A DNA stretch of 64,000 nt, taken from Pseudarthrobacter sp. W1I19. Its GTDB lineage: Bacteria; Actinomycetota; Actinomycetes; Actinomycetales; Micrococcaceae. Every line of letters begins with the position of its first letter. The stretch's first letter is position 1. The translations under genes and the position numbers were made by a program. A model generated the notes under the pieces. The model saw only the letters and a list, made by a program, of their open reading frames with translations. It had not been told where the DNA came from and ran no database searches. The stretch lies in NCBI RefSeq assembly GCF_030817835.1, contig NZ_JAUSZR010000001.1, positions 3,720,001 to 3,784,000 on the forward strand, in the 5' to 3' direction. This document shows, one piece after another, positions 6,491-14,803 of this stretch.

Positions 6491-8314
6491 TCAGGTGACG
6501 CCAGCGTTTGCGTCACGGACCATCTCCGGGAAGAGGTCTTTCGGGATCGGGTCTTTGGGTGGGCTGTCTGCCGACAGGAACCAGTCCGCAAACGTCTCTT
6601 CGGGAATCTCGTCTCGCAAATCTTCATCAGCGGCAGGTGAGTAGCACGGCGGTGGCCATTTCTCCGACGGGTCACCGGATGGTGGCCACAGCTCTGACGG
6701 GTCATCGGGCGGCTCCCACAGGTCCAGGAGGTCGTCAAAGGCGAGGATGCTCTCGGGCACGGCTGTGTCTGGCCAGTGTGGTGGTTCCCAGTCCTGATAT
6801 TCGCTTTTATAGTGCCGTCCCGTGGGTGAGGTCCAGCCGGGTGGTTCGGTTTTGCTGCCCGGGGTGGGTTTCCAGCCGCTGGTGTGGCGAAGCTTGTGAT
6901 GTTTCCGGCAGGGCTGTCCCAGGTTCGACACCCCGGTGCTGCCGCCCTCATGCCAGGCCAGGATATGGTCAGCCTCATTGTCCAGGGATGGGTTGTTGCA
7001 GCCGGGGAACGGGCATTTGCCGTCCCGCAGCCGAAGCCAGTTCCGCATCGCCTTGCTCACCCGGTAGCTGGTCCGGCCGATCTCCAGCGGCGCCCCATCC
7101 CGCGGATCCACCAGAACCCGGTAGAACGAGGCGGCCCCATCTGCGACGAGCCTGCGGGCCATCGAAGGCGGGATGGGTCCGAACCCGTCCAGCATCGCCG
7201 GCTCATCAGTCAGGCCCATCAGGGAGCAGACCGGCACGGTGACCAGCACCTGCGCCCGGATCGGTGATCCTAAACCAGAAGCTGTTCCCGAAGTGGTTCC
7301 ATCACCTTGGCGGGGACCATCCGGTTCGCCGTCCCCGGCACTGTTGCCGCCGCCGGTACTGTCAGCACCGTTGCTGACACTGCTTGCGCTGATTTCATCG
7401 CCAGCCCCGCGGTCGCCGCCGGTACCCACGTCGTTGGCGGTGTTGCCGGCTGTGGTGCCGGTGGTGAGGAGGCCTTCGGTGAAGGTGTCTGCTTTGAGCT
7501 CGGGCAGGCTGCGGGTTTCGGTGGGGCCTTGCTTGCCGCGGGCGATGGCGCTGAGCCTGTTCCAGATCGCCGAGGCCTGGTCCGCGGGCAACAGCGCGGC
7601 GACCCAGGCCATCCCGTCGTTGTCCGGCCAGTACTCCACCCGCCGGTCCGCCACACTCCTGGCGTGGCGTTTCTCCAGGCTTTCGGGGTGGTGGCGTTCC
7701 CGCCAGTCACGGGCCCGGGCCTTGAACCGGTACGCCGGCATTTCCCCGATTGGACACCCGCGTGCCGCGCCCGGGGCGTCCGGGTCCAGGAAATGCGCCT
7801 CCAACGCGGCGGCCGCGGACCGGTCCAGGCAGGAGGTCTGCTCGACCATGGTCCGGGCGTGCGCCCAAGACATCGTCCCGGCCTGCAACGCCGCCAACGC
7901 CCTGGGCAATGACGTGGTCAGGGCGTGGGATTCAGCCAGCAGCGCACCGGCGGCCCGGTCACCGATCGCCAGCGCGCACCCGACCTCGGCCACCAGGCTC
8001 CTCTCCTGCGCCGAAGCCTCATAAGGAGAGGAAGCCGGACCATTCAATGCCTTCGTACCTTGGGCGACCACCGTCACGGCCAGTGCCTTCACCGCCGCGA
8101 TTTTCGCTTCCGACCGCCCCACCGCAGCCAAAACGTCCAACGCCCCATCCACTAACCGCTGCAATGGATCATCATCGGATCCGCCAAGGCCACAGAAAAC
8201 AGAACCGGAAGCGTCCGGGCAGGACCCGGCAGCGTCCTGGCCAGTCAGCACAGCCATAAACGCAGCGACCGAAGCATCAACCGCCCCCTCCGCCTGCACC
8301 ACCGCCGGATTCAT
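6491..8314 (-). CDS. DUF222 domain protein with C-terminal HNH endonuclease domain
   Basis: Member of the large actinobacterial family of DUF222/HNH proteins (13E12-repeat-like in mycobacteria), whose cellular role is not settled. With the start at 8314 it has about 607 residues. The N-terminal half is the helical DUF222 domain (SLVAEVGCALAIGDRAAGALLAE, then LPRALAALQAGTMSWAHARTMVE). A Gly/Asp/Ser-rich linker follows. Near the C-terminus is the HNH motif: CPFPGCNNP, NEADHILAWHEGGSTG, CRKHHKLRH. Start choice is uncertain: the ATG at 8314 has GGAGGT at ideal spacing, while in-frame ATG codons at 8320 and 8425 directly abut their GGAGGT, and a TTG lies at 8485. The start region is duplicated (see repeat). 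Confidence 0.85.
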   Translation of the reverse strand: MNPAVVQAEGAVDASVAAFMAVLTGQDAAGSCPDASGSVFCGLGGSDDDPLQRLVDGALDVLAAVGRSEAKIAAVKALAVTVVAQGTKALNGPASSPYEASAQERSLVAEVGCALAIGDRAAGALLAESHALTTSLPRALAALQAGTMSWAHARTMVEQTSCLDRSAAAALEAHFLDPDAPGAARGCPIGEMPAYRFKARARDWRERHHPESLEKRHARSVADRRVEYWPDNDGMAWVAALLPADQASAIWNRLSAIARGKQGPTETRSLPELKADTFTEGLLTTGTTAGNTANDVGTGGDRGAGDEISASSVSNGADSTGGGNSAGDGEPDGPRQGDGTTSGTASGLGSPIRAQVLVTVPVCSLMGLTDEPAMLDGFGPIPPSMARRLVADGAASFYRVLVDPRDGAPLEIGRTSYRVSKAMRNWLRLRDGKCPFPGCNNPSLDNEADHILAWHEGGSTGVSNLGQPCRKHHKLRHTSGWKPTPGSKTEPPGWTSPTGRHYKSEYQDWEPPHWPDTAVPESILAFDDLLDLWEPPDDPSELWPPSGDPSEKWPPPCYSPAADEDLRDEIPEETFADWFLSADSPPKDPIPKDLFPEMVRDANAGVT

Positions 8315-8450
8315 TTCCATACCTCCACCTTCGTGCGGGGGTACGACAAAACCGGGTGCCTCCGAACGCGCAGCGACGGCACCAGTGACTTCCTCCACCT
8401 GCGCCACCGCCGGATTCGTTTCCATACCTCCATCTTCCTGAAGGGGTATG
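8312..8450 (-). repeat. 105-bp tandem duplication of the start region of the DUF222/HNH gene
   Basis: Two copies of a segment containing GGAGGTATGGAAA followed by an AATCC-GGCGGTGG block lie 105 bp apart (ATG at 8320 and at 8425). The offset is exactly 35 codons, so the frame is kept and the protein would read GGMEMNPAVVQ and GGMETNPAVAQ. The inner copy has a second ATG with correct Shine-Dalgarno spacing; in the outer copy this codon has become ACG. Confidence 0.75.
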
Positions 8451-8503
8451 ACAAAACAGGGCCCCCTTGAGGCAGTCCCCCGCAAAATCCTTCAAACTTT
8501 TTC

Positions 8504-8545
8504 AGGCTCCTCCCGAACGCATTTTGAGGCTCCTCCCCAAACGCA
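8504..8545. repeat. Two 18-19 bp direct repeats upstream of the DUF222/HNH gene
   Basis: AGGCTCCTCCCGAACGCA at 8504-8521 recurs as AGGCTCCTCCCCAAACGCA at 8527-8545, a 23-bp offset. Their position before the minus-strand gene would suit a regulator binding site, but the motif is simple and C-rich, so this is a weak call. Confidence 0.4.
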
Positions 8546-8702
8546 GCTGGATAGGCATCGCATACCCCACTGCTGCGCGACCGTAATCCGCGCGGTCAGA
8601 GGCAGCAGGAAGGGTGGACGAGCAAGGCGGAAACAGGACAAGGGCCTCGTCGGCCAGCCCGTTTTGGGGTTGGGCGCCTCGCTCCGGTAACCTATTGAGG
8701 TT

Positions 8703-8792
8703 GGTGACGTGTCCGAGCGGCCGAAGGTGCAACACTCGAAATGTTGTTTGGTGTAAAAGCCAACGTGGGTTCAAATCCCACCGTCACCGCCA
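8703..8792 (+). tRNA. tRNA-Ser (anticodon CGA)
   Basis: Class II tRNA with encoded CCA. The acceptor stem GGTGACG (8703-8709) pairs with CGTCACC (8782-8788), followed by discriminator G and CCA (8790-8792). The anticodon stem CAACA/TGTTG encloses loop CTCGAAA, giving anticodon CGA at 8737-8739, which reads UCG serine codons. The T arm GTGGG-TTCAAAT-CCCAC is perfect. The long variable arm expected of tRNA-Ser lies between the anticodon and T arms. A strong hairpin follows directly. Confidence 0.95.
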
Positions 8793-8798
8793 ATACGA

Positions 8799-8840
8799 AA
8801 GGCCCTGCCTCCCTTCTAAACAAGGGGAAGCAGGGCCTTC
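8799..8840 (+). terminator. Hairpin terminator after tRNA-Ser
   Basis: Arms AAGGCCCTGCCTCCCTT (8799-8815) and AAGGGGAAGCAGGGCCTT (8822-8839) form a long GC-rich stem with a short loop, starting 7 bp after the tRNA CCA. The T-tract is short, as is usual in high-GC actinobacteria. Confidence 0.75.
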
Positions 8841-9391
8841 TGCTGTACGCGGTGGTGGTCCCACAGGCAGGACAAAACGTGCGTGAGTCGGGAGTGTCGT
8901 ATGCGTTCGGCCCAGGTTTCGGCTTCAGCGTGGAACTCTCCATCACCTCTGGCATTAAATCGGGCCACCCTCCATCACGTTGGCGCCTTACGGAGGCGTG
9001 AAAGGCATACGGCCGCGGCAGCACCGCCGTCGGACTTCATCAGAAGATGATGGAGCGATGGGCTAGAAGCCGCAGGAGGGATGGGGCGTCGTCCGTAAAG
9101 CGACAAAAGCTGATGGTGCGTTGCCCGAGAAGCGGCGGGAGGTGATGGCGCGTTTGGGTTCACGAACACAGCTCCGCCAGCACCCCGGCCACTCAAAACT
9201 TCAAAAGCTTAGCCAACGCCAATTTGCCGCGTGTTTCCTGGCAAAAAAGGCCCCTCCCCTACACATGTTTTGTCCTATAACCCGGCCCCGCAGTCCAGGA
9301 GTGGCGCGCATCAGCCGGTGCCCCGTCGACAGGAACAAGGAGGCGTGGTAGTTTTCCCGTGATCGTGTTCTTTCAACAGGAGGTGAGTCCC
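8841..9391. other. Intergenic stretch with degenerate repeats, no gene
   Basis: About 550 bp between the tRNA terminator and the first start codon before the patatin gene. No convincing coding frame is present. From 8938 to about 9175 it contains degenerate 32-bp repeats in two opposed orientations (see repeat). From 9180 to 9390 the sequence is less GC-rich and includes an A-rich run near 9243, compatible with a promoter for the downstream patatin unit, but no clear -10/-35 pair was found. Confidence 0.5.
8938..9175. repeat. Degenerate 32-bp repeat array with an internal inversion
   Basis: The core TGATGGnGnG recurs at a 31-32 bp period. On the plus strand GATGG cores start at 9049, 9080, 9112 and 9144 (GATGGAGCG, GATGGGGCG, GATGGTGCG, GATGGCGCG). 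In reverse, CTCCATCAC lies at 8938 and 8970, again 32 bp apart. Interiors share CCGnAAnGCGnC (for example CCGTAAAGCGAC at 9093 and its relative CCGTAAGGCGCC in reverse near 8980-8995). The two sets face each other across about 9000-9045. It is too degenerate and lacks unique spacers, so it is not a CRISPR. Confidence 0.6.
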
Positions 9392-9451
9392 ATGAACGCA
9401 GTATCCGCATTGGGCGCTCCCCTGGAGTCCACGATCGTGCGACACATCTAG
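9392..9451 (+). CDS. Possible 19-residue leader peptide before the patatin gene
   Basis: Short frame MNAVSALGAPLESTIVRHI with a very strong Shine-Dalgarno (AGGAGG, 9379-9384) at good spacing, ending 47 bp before the patatin start. Segments GGCGCTCCC (9413-9421, inside it) and GGGAGCGCC (9460-9468, after its stop) can pair, so its translation would affect an RNA structure close to the next gene's ribosome binding site. The bases around its start resemble those around the patatin start (GTCCCATGAAC versus CTCCCATGAAC), which hints at a local duplication. No known leader family was recognised; it may not be functional. Confidence 0.4.
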   Translation: MNAVSALGAPLESTIVRHI

Positions 9452-9498
9452 TCGCCGCCGGGAGCGCCACACAAGGCAATTCGCGAAAGGCGACTCCC

Positions 9499-10449
9499 AT
9501 GAACACCACATCTTCTTCCCCTCGTAACTCCGTCTCGACGACGGCTTACGACCTGCCAAGTTCCGGCCACAGGCGCGCCCTGGTCCTCGGCGGGGGCGGA
9601 TCGACAGGCAATGCCTGGCTCATCGGCGTGATGGCCGGCCTGTTCGATAGCGGGCTGGACGTCACCGCAGCCGATCTGACTATTGGAACTTCAGCCGGCT
9701 CCACAGCCGCAGCCCAGATAGCTGGCGCGTCGCCGTCCGAGCTCTTTGCCGCCATCCTTGCCGCTCCGCCCCAAAAGCGGCCCGTTCCGGCTGGATCCGT
9801 CCCGGAACGCGTTGCCACCAGGCCTGTGGCCGACCATCTGGAGCGGATCAATAAAATCATCGCCTCCTCTGAAAATGCGGCTGATATGCGCCGGAAGATG
9901 GGCGCCGCAGCACTGTGCAGGGAGGCGGCTTCGGACGGTTCCTGGCAAGCACAGTGGCGCAGCACCGTCGCCGCGCGGCTACCCAATCAGGGGTGGCCGC
10001 AACGAAGGGTGCTCATCACGGCGGTCGATGCGCAGACCGGTGAACCGGCGGTGTTCGATTGCCACAGCGGAATCGACCTGGTGGACGCCATCGCCGCCAG
10101 CTGTTCCAGCGGCCTTCCCTACAGGATCGGAGATATTCCCTACATCGACGGCGGCTACCGGTCCAACGCAGAAAATGCCGATCTGGCAGCCGGATACCGA
10201 AGGGTGCTGGTGCTCTCACCGTTCGGCGGCAAATCACTGGTGCCGAAGCACTGGGGCGTGCAGCTGGCAACGCAGGTGCATGAGCTCCGTGTGCATGGCA
10301 GCAGGGTAGAGACGATCTTCCCGGACAGCAACTCGGAGCATATGTTCGGCGCCAACGCGATGGATTTCTCGCTCCGTCCGCCCGCCGCCCAGGTTGGTTA
10401 CGAGCAAGGCAAGGCCTTGGCCGGGCAACTGACCGAGTTCTGGCGCTGA
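9499..10449 (+). CDS. Patatin-like phospholipase family protein
   Basis: Serine acyl hydrolase of the patatin/RssA group, 316 residues, predicted cytoplasmic. The oxyanion loop LVLGGGGSTGNAWLIG is at about residues 29-44 and the nucleophile elbow GTSAG at about 62-66. The catalytic dyad Asp lies in DGGYRSNAENADLA (about 218-231), the DGG of the family. A long insert (PPQKRPVPAGSVPERVATRPVADHL) separates the elbow from the core. Likely reaction is hydrolysis of lipid acyl esters; substrate is unknown. It stands alone between the repeat-rich intergenic stretch and the PucR regulator. A short upstream reading frame with a strong ribosome binding site may control it. Confidence 0.88.
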   Translation: MNTTSSSPRNSVSTTAYDLPSSGHRRALVLGGGGSTGNAWLIGVMAGLFDSGLDVTAADLTIGTSAGSTAAAQIAGASPSELFAAILAAPPQKRPVPAGSVPERVATRPVADHLERINKIIASSENAADMRRKMGAAALCREAASDGSWQAQWRSTVAARLPNQGWPQRRVLITAVDAQTGEPAVFDCHSGIDLVDAIAASCSSGLPYRIGDIPYIDGGYRSNAENADLAAGYRRVLVLSPFGGKSLVPKHWGVQLATQVHELRVHGSRVETIFPDSNSEHMFGANAMDFSLRPPAAQVGYEQGKALAGQLTEFWR

Positions 10450-10637
10450 GGCTCCTCATCGCGCCGCCAGCCAGGCCGCCGGCCGGTATAGGGGAAGAGC
10501 AGGCGTCCCGGCTTGGACAACGAACCGAAAAAGGGCCACTGAATTGGGGTTCCCTCACAAATTCCGGCGGACCATGGCTGGATACCATGGGCTGACCGGA
10601 CAGAGCCGTCCGGGACCGATCGACGCAGAAGGAACCC

Positions 10638-12233
10638 ATGACCGCGGTTACGGTGGACCACATCCTCTCGGATCTCCCCCTGGGATTCGCGAGCCTTATC
10701 CTCCGCCCGGCGAATGGTTCCGCGATTGAACGTTTCCTGATCGCAGACGCTGAGGATGAGATGCCCGACGGCGCCGCCGCCTTTGTCCTGTTGATTGGGG
10801 TCCGCGGGCGGTCGGCTTTGCCCGCGTTGCGGCGGCTCCTTCAGAACCCGCCCCCGGTGGTCGCCGTCAAGGGAAGCCGTGAAGAGCTCTCCGAGGCTGA
10901 AGAGCTGCTCCGCGACGCCGGAACCGGCCTGCTCCTGGTGAACCCGACAGCCGACTGGGACCGCCTGCTCTCCATCGCCAAGGACCGAATCCAGCCGCGC
11001 AGTTACCAGAGCGAAGTCCTGACGCTCCTGGAAGAAGACCTTTTTGCCATCGCCCAGACCACGGCCCGGCTCACCTCGAGCCATGTGGTGATCGAGGACG
11101 CCGCCAACAAGGTCCTGGCATACTCCACCGTCTCGAACGACATCGATGAGCTTCGCAAGGCCTCCATTTTGGCCCGCCGGGGTCCCCGGAAATACGAGCT
11201 GCTGCTCAAGGACCTCGGCGCCTACCGGGAACTGCACGGGACACGGCTCCCGGTGCGCGTACCGGCGAGGCCCCAGGACGGGCTGCGCGAGCGGGTGGCC
11301 ATCACTCTCTTCGCCGGGGACCGGATCATGGGCTATATCTGGCTGCAGGAAACTGGCGGCGGCTTCGGCCCGGACGTCGACCATGTGCTGAAAGGTTCAG
11401 CCGCCCGGACCTCAACTGAGCTGATCCGCTACCGCAACCAACAATCGGTGCACATGCGCGAAGACCGGATTGCGCGGATACTTTCCGGCCCGGCGGAGGC
11501 AGCAGCCAGTGCACACAGCGAGAAGATCCCCGCAGAACGCCCGGCGGCGCTGATCCTGATTGGGATATCCGATGCGGAAGCCCAGGCCGACGACGCCGCC
11601 CTGAAGCACGGCGAGCTTGCCAACCTGGCGTCCATCCACGCGGCCGCCTACAAAGCCTCTGCAATTGTGGGTCAGTTCAAAGGCGACACCGCAGTGATTG
11701 TCCCGGGCCTGCAGTCCGCAGCGGCGGAACCGGGACTCAAGGGCCTGGCCGACTCGATCGTGCGGGATGCGCGCAAACACCTGGGCATCACCCCGTTCGC
11801 AGCGGTGGGCCCGGTGGTCCCTGATCTGTTGTCCATCCACTCCATCACCCGCATCACGGAGGCCCTGTTAAGGTGCGTCAGCGGGGCGACCCAAACATCC
11901 GTTGCCACCGTGGACGACTTCGAAGGAGAGATCCTTTTCCAGGAGGCGGTGCAGAATTTCGCGTCCTCGACCTTCCGCCACCGCACCCTCTCGGCACTCC
12001 TTCGGGACGACCCAGAACTGGCCGAGACCCTGCGGACATACTTCGAGTCGTCCCTGGACGTCGCCGAATGCGCCCAGCGGATGAAGCTGCACAAGAACAC
12101 CGTCTACTACCGGATCAGCAAGGCCTCCAGGGTGACCGGCCTGGACTTCGGCAACCCCCGGGACTCGCTGGTGGCCTTGCTCCATATCCAGGAATGGGCC
12201 GGAACACCCTCACAACAATCAGGCAGGAAATGA
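10638..12233 (+). CDS. PucR/CdaR-family transcriptional regulator
   Basis: Regulator of 531 residues with the PucR-type C-terminal helix-turn-helix: LAETLRTYFESSLDVAECAQRM followed by LHKNTVYYRISKASRVTGLDF and NPRDSLVALLHI. The middle GGDEF-like CdaR region precedes it (about 285-430). The N-terminal part carries the purine-catabolism-PucR-like region. A good ribosome binding site (GAAGGAACCC) precedes the ATG. Its stop overlaps the glutaminase start by 4 bp (ATGA), so regulator and enzyme are translationally coupled. It most likely controls its own operon of glutaminase, amino-acid permease and acetolactate-synthase-like enzyme, in response to a nitrogen compound. Confidence 0.88.
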   Translation: MTAVTVDHILSDLPLGFASLILRPANGSAIERFLIADAEDEMPDGAAAFVLLIGVRGRSALPALRRLLQNPPPVVAVKGSREELSEAEELLRDAGTGLLLVNPTADWDRLLSIAKDRIQPRSYQSEVLTLLEEDLFAIAQTTARLTSSHVVIEDAANKVLAYSTVSNDIDELRKASILARRGPRKYELLLKDLGAYRELHGTRLPVRVPARPQDGLRERVAITLFAGDRIMGYIWLQETGGGFGPDVDHVLKGSAARTSTELIRYRNQQSVHMREDRIARILSGPAEAAASAHSEKIPAERPAALILIGISDAEAQADDAALKHGELANLASIHAAAYKASAIVGQFKGDTAVIVPGLQSAAAEPGLKGLADSIVRDARKHLGITPFAAVGPVVPDLLSIHSITRITEALLRCVSGATQTSVATVDDFEGEILFQEAVQNFASSTFRHRTLSALLRDDPELAETLRTYFESSLDVAECAQRMKLHKNTVYYRISKASRVTGLDFGNPRDSLVALLHIQEWAGTPSQQSGRK

Positions 12234-13162
12234 CTACAGCACTTGAGGCGCCGCCACTTGGCCCCCTCCTGGACGACCTCGTCCGCAGCCACCGCCCGCA
12301 GCAAGAGGCCGGATCCGTCCCGGCAAACATTCCGTTCCTGGCCACCGTTCCTTTCAACACGTTCGGGATAGCCGTTGCCACCACTTCCGGCCAGCTCTTC
12401 AGCTCCGGTGACGCAGCGGTCCCCTTCTCCATCCAGAGCATCTCCAAAGTGTTTACGCTGGCCATGGCGCTCCAGGGCGACACGAGTGGAACACTGTGGA
12501 CCCGCGTCCTGCGTGAACCCTCCGGTACCGCGTTCAACTCCCTGGTCCAGCTGGAAGTGGAACACGGAATCCCGCGCAACCCCTTCATCAACGCCGGTGC
12601 GCTGGTGGTCACGGACCACCTGATGGAAGGAACGCCCGACGCCGCCACGCAGCTTTTGCGGTTCCTCACCACTGAGGCCGGCAGCAGCGGGCCGTACATT
12701 GATGAGGCGGCAGCGTCCAGTGAGCTGTCCGGCAGCAGCCGGAACCTGGCACTTGCGCACTTCCTAAAGAATTTCGGCAACCTGAGCCAGCCGGCGGAAT
12801 CAGTGGTGGAAAACTACGTCCGCCAATGCTCCATCATGATGACCTGCGTCGAACTCGCCAAGGCGGGGCTCTTCCTGGCCCGGGAAGGCCAAGGAACGCT
12901 CGGACGTGTCTTGTCCGCCAGCGATGCCAAACGCATCGGCTCCATCATGCTGACCTGTGGCATGTACGACGCCGCCGGAGAGTTCGCGTACCGGGTGGGC
13001 CTTCCCGGCAAGAGCGGTGTAGGCGGTGGCATCCTGGTCATCGTTCCGGGTGAGTGCGCCATCTGCGTCTGGAGCCCCCGGCTGGACGCTAAGGGCAATT
13101 CTCTTGCCGGGACTGCTGCCCTCGCCGATCTTTCCGACCGCACCGGCTGGTCCGTCTTCTAA
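12230..13162 (+). CDS. glsA: Glutaminase A
   Basis: Hydrolyses L-glutamine to glutamate and ammonia. The 310-residue protein has the serine beta-lactamase-like fold of Gls[19 protein letters not shown] contains the catalytic S-x-x-K (SISK, about residue 67), [17 protein letters not shown]-like helix [14 protein letters not shown], and the C-terminal [38 protein letters not shown]. The start at 12230 forms an ATGA overlap with the PucR gene. It is followed 70 bp later by an amino-acid permease, so uptake and deamidation of an amide amino acid are probably linked. Length is normal for the family (about 308-310). Confidence 0.96.
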   Translation: MTTALEAPPLGPLLDDLVRSHRPQQEAGSVPANIPFLATVPFNTFGIAVATTSGQLFSSGDAAVPFSIQSISKVFTLAMALQGDTSGTLWTRVLREPSGTAFNSLVQLEVEHGIPRNPFINAGALVVTDHLMEGTPDAATQLLRFLTTEAGSSGPYIDEAAASSELSGSSRNLALAHFLKNFGNLSQPAESVVENYVRQCSIMMTCVELAKAGLFLAREGQGTLGRVLSASDAKRIGSIMLTCGMYDAAGEFAYRVGLPGKSGVGGGILVIVPGECAICVWSPRLDAKGNSLAGTAALADLSDRTGWSVF

Positions 13163-13232
13163 CGCTGCCGCGGCTAAAGAATCCATAACTTTCCCCAACC
13201 AGTTAGATCTCCCCAGATCGAAAGGATCACCC

Positions 13233-14753
13233 ATGCCCAACAACCCCAATGACGAGGTTGCAGCACACTTGATAGACGGTGGGCATGCGCATGCCTCCGA
13301 GAGCGCCCTGCACGCGGAGGATAAGGGCTATCACAAGAATTTGAAGCCGCGGCAGATCCAGATGATCGCGATCGGCGGTGCTATCGGTACCGGCCTGTTC
13401 CTGGGTGCCGGCGGCCGGCTGAACGCGGCGGGCCCGTCCCTGGTGATCGCCTACGCCGTGTGCGGGTTCTTCGCGTTCCTGATCCTGCGCGCGCTGGGCG
13501 AACTGGTCCTGCACCGGCCCTCGTCGGGCTCGTTCGTGTCCTACGCCCGGGAATTCTTCGGCGAAAAAGCCGCGTTCGTCTCCGGCTGGTTCTACTGGAT
13601 CAACTGGGCCACCACCACCATCGTGGACATCACCGCCGCCGCCCTGTACATGCACTTCTTCGGCAACTACATCCCCTGGATGGCCGACGTCCCGCAGTGG
13701 GCCTGGGCCCTGACCGCCCTCATCGTCGTCCTGGCCCTGAACCTGGTCTCGGTCAAGGTCTTCGGCGAAATGGAATTCTGGTTCGCCCTGATCAAAGTCG
13801 CCGCCCTGGTCATCTTCCTCATCGTCGGCACCTACTTCGTCATCTTCGGCACCCCCGTGGACGGCCAACAAGTCGGCCTGAGCCTCCTCAGTGACAACGG
13901 CGGGATCTTCCCCAACGGCCTGCTGCCCATGATCATCCTCATGCAGGGCGTCCTGTTCGCCTACGCCTCCATCGAGCTCGTCGGCACCGCCGCCGGCGAA
14001 ACCGAAAACCCCGAAAAAATCATGCCCAAGGCCATCAACTCCGTGGTCTTCCGCATCGCCGTGTTCTACGTCGGCTCCGTGATCCTCCTGGCCCTGCTGC
14101 TCCCGTACACCTCCTACGAAAAAGGCGTCAGCCCCTTCGTAACGTTCTTCGGCTCCATCGGCATCCAGGGCGTGGACGTCATCATGAACCTCGTGGTCCT
14201 CACCGCCGCCCTGTCCTCCCTGAACGCCGGGCTCTACTCCACCGGCCGGATCCTGCGCTCCATGTCCGTCAACGGCTCCGCCCCGCGCTTCGCGTCCCGG
14301 ATGAACAAAGCAGGCGTCCCCTACGGCGGGATCGCCATCACCGCCGCCGTCTCCCTCCTGGGCGTCCCGCTGAACTACCTCGTCCCCGCCCAGGCCTTCG
14401 AAATCGTCCTCAACGTCGCCTCCGTCGGCATCATCATGACCTGGGCCACCATCGTCCTGTGCCAGATCCAACTCAAACGCTGGGCCGACAAAGGCTGGCT
14501 CGAACGCCCCTCCTTCCGCATGTTCGGCGCCCCCTACACCGGCTACCTCTCCCTCCTCTTCCTGGTCGGCGTCCTCATCATGGTCTTCATCGACTCACCC
14601 CTGACCATGCTCGTCACCGCCATCGCCTCCATCCTCATGGTCATCGGCTGGTACGCCTGCCGCCAACGCATCCACGAAATCGCCGAAACCCGCGAAGGCC
14701 ACACCGGCCTCTCCCCCGTCATCGCCAACCCACCCGCCGAGACCTTCAGGTAA
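13233..14753 (+). CDS. Amino-acid permease (APC family, AnsP/CycA type)
   Basis: Proton-coupled amino-acid importer of 506 residues with 12 predicted membrane segments. The amino-acid permease signature is clear: [25 protein letters not shown] (about 33-57), [23 protein letters not shown], and [21 protein letters not shown]. This type carries asparagine, D-serine/D-alanine/glycine or GABA; the context with glutaminase suggests glutamine or asparagine. The start ATG at 13233 has AAAGGAT upstream at good spacing. From about 13450 on, third codon positions are almost all C or G, a stronger bias than neighbouring genes, which may reflect high expression or separate origin. It lies between glsA and the TPP enzyme gene (50 bp). 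Confidence 0.93.
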   Translation: MPNNPNDEVAAHLIDGGHAHASESALHAEDKGYHKNLKPRQIQMIAIGGAIGTGLFLGAGGRLNAAGPSLVIAYAVCGFFAFLILRALGELVLHRPSSGSFVSYAREFFGEKAAFVSGWFYWINWATTTIVDITAAALYMHFFGNYIPWMADVPQWAWALTALIVVLALNLVSVKVFGEMEFWFALIKVAALVIFLIVGTYFVIFGTPVDGQQVGLSLLSDNGGIFPNGLLPMIILMQGVLFAYASIELVGTAAGETENPEKIMPKAINSVVFRIAVFYVGSVILLALLLPYTSYEKGVSPFVTFFGSIGIQGVDVIMNLVVLTAALSSLNAGLYSTGRILRSMSVNGSAPRFASRMNKAGVPYGGIAITAAVSLLGVPLNYLVPAQAFEIVLNVASVGIIMTWATIVLCQIQLKRWADKGWLERPSFRMFGAPYTGYLSLLFLVGVLIMVFIDSPLTMLVTAIASILMVIGWYACRQRIHEIAETREGHTGLSPVIANPPAETFR

Positions 14754-14803
14754 TCCGGAAAACAACAACAGCCATCCAAGAACCCGAACAACAAAGAAAG
14801 ACC

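Noticed and set aside
8614..9024. Small protein frames over and around the tRNA-Ser gene
   Set aside because: They include tRNA sequence and the terminator stem, and have no ribosome binding site.
8938..9175. CRISPR array suggested by a 31-32 bp period
   Set aside because: The repeats are degenerate, contiguous without unique spacers, change orientation, and no cas gene is in the window.
8703..9498. Integrated element at tRNA-Ser
   Set aside because: No integrase, no repeated tRNA 3' end downstream and no change in gene type were seen; only the repeat array remains unexplained.
13227..14471. Long minus-strand open frame opposite the permease gene
   Set aside because: It is rich in Asp, Gly, Val and Gln and mirrors the strongly C-ending codons of the real permease; it has no domain.
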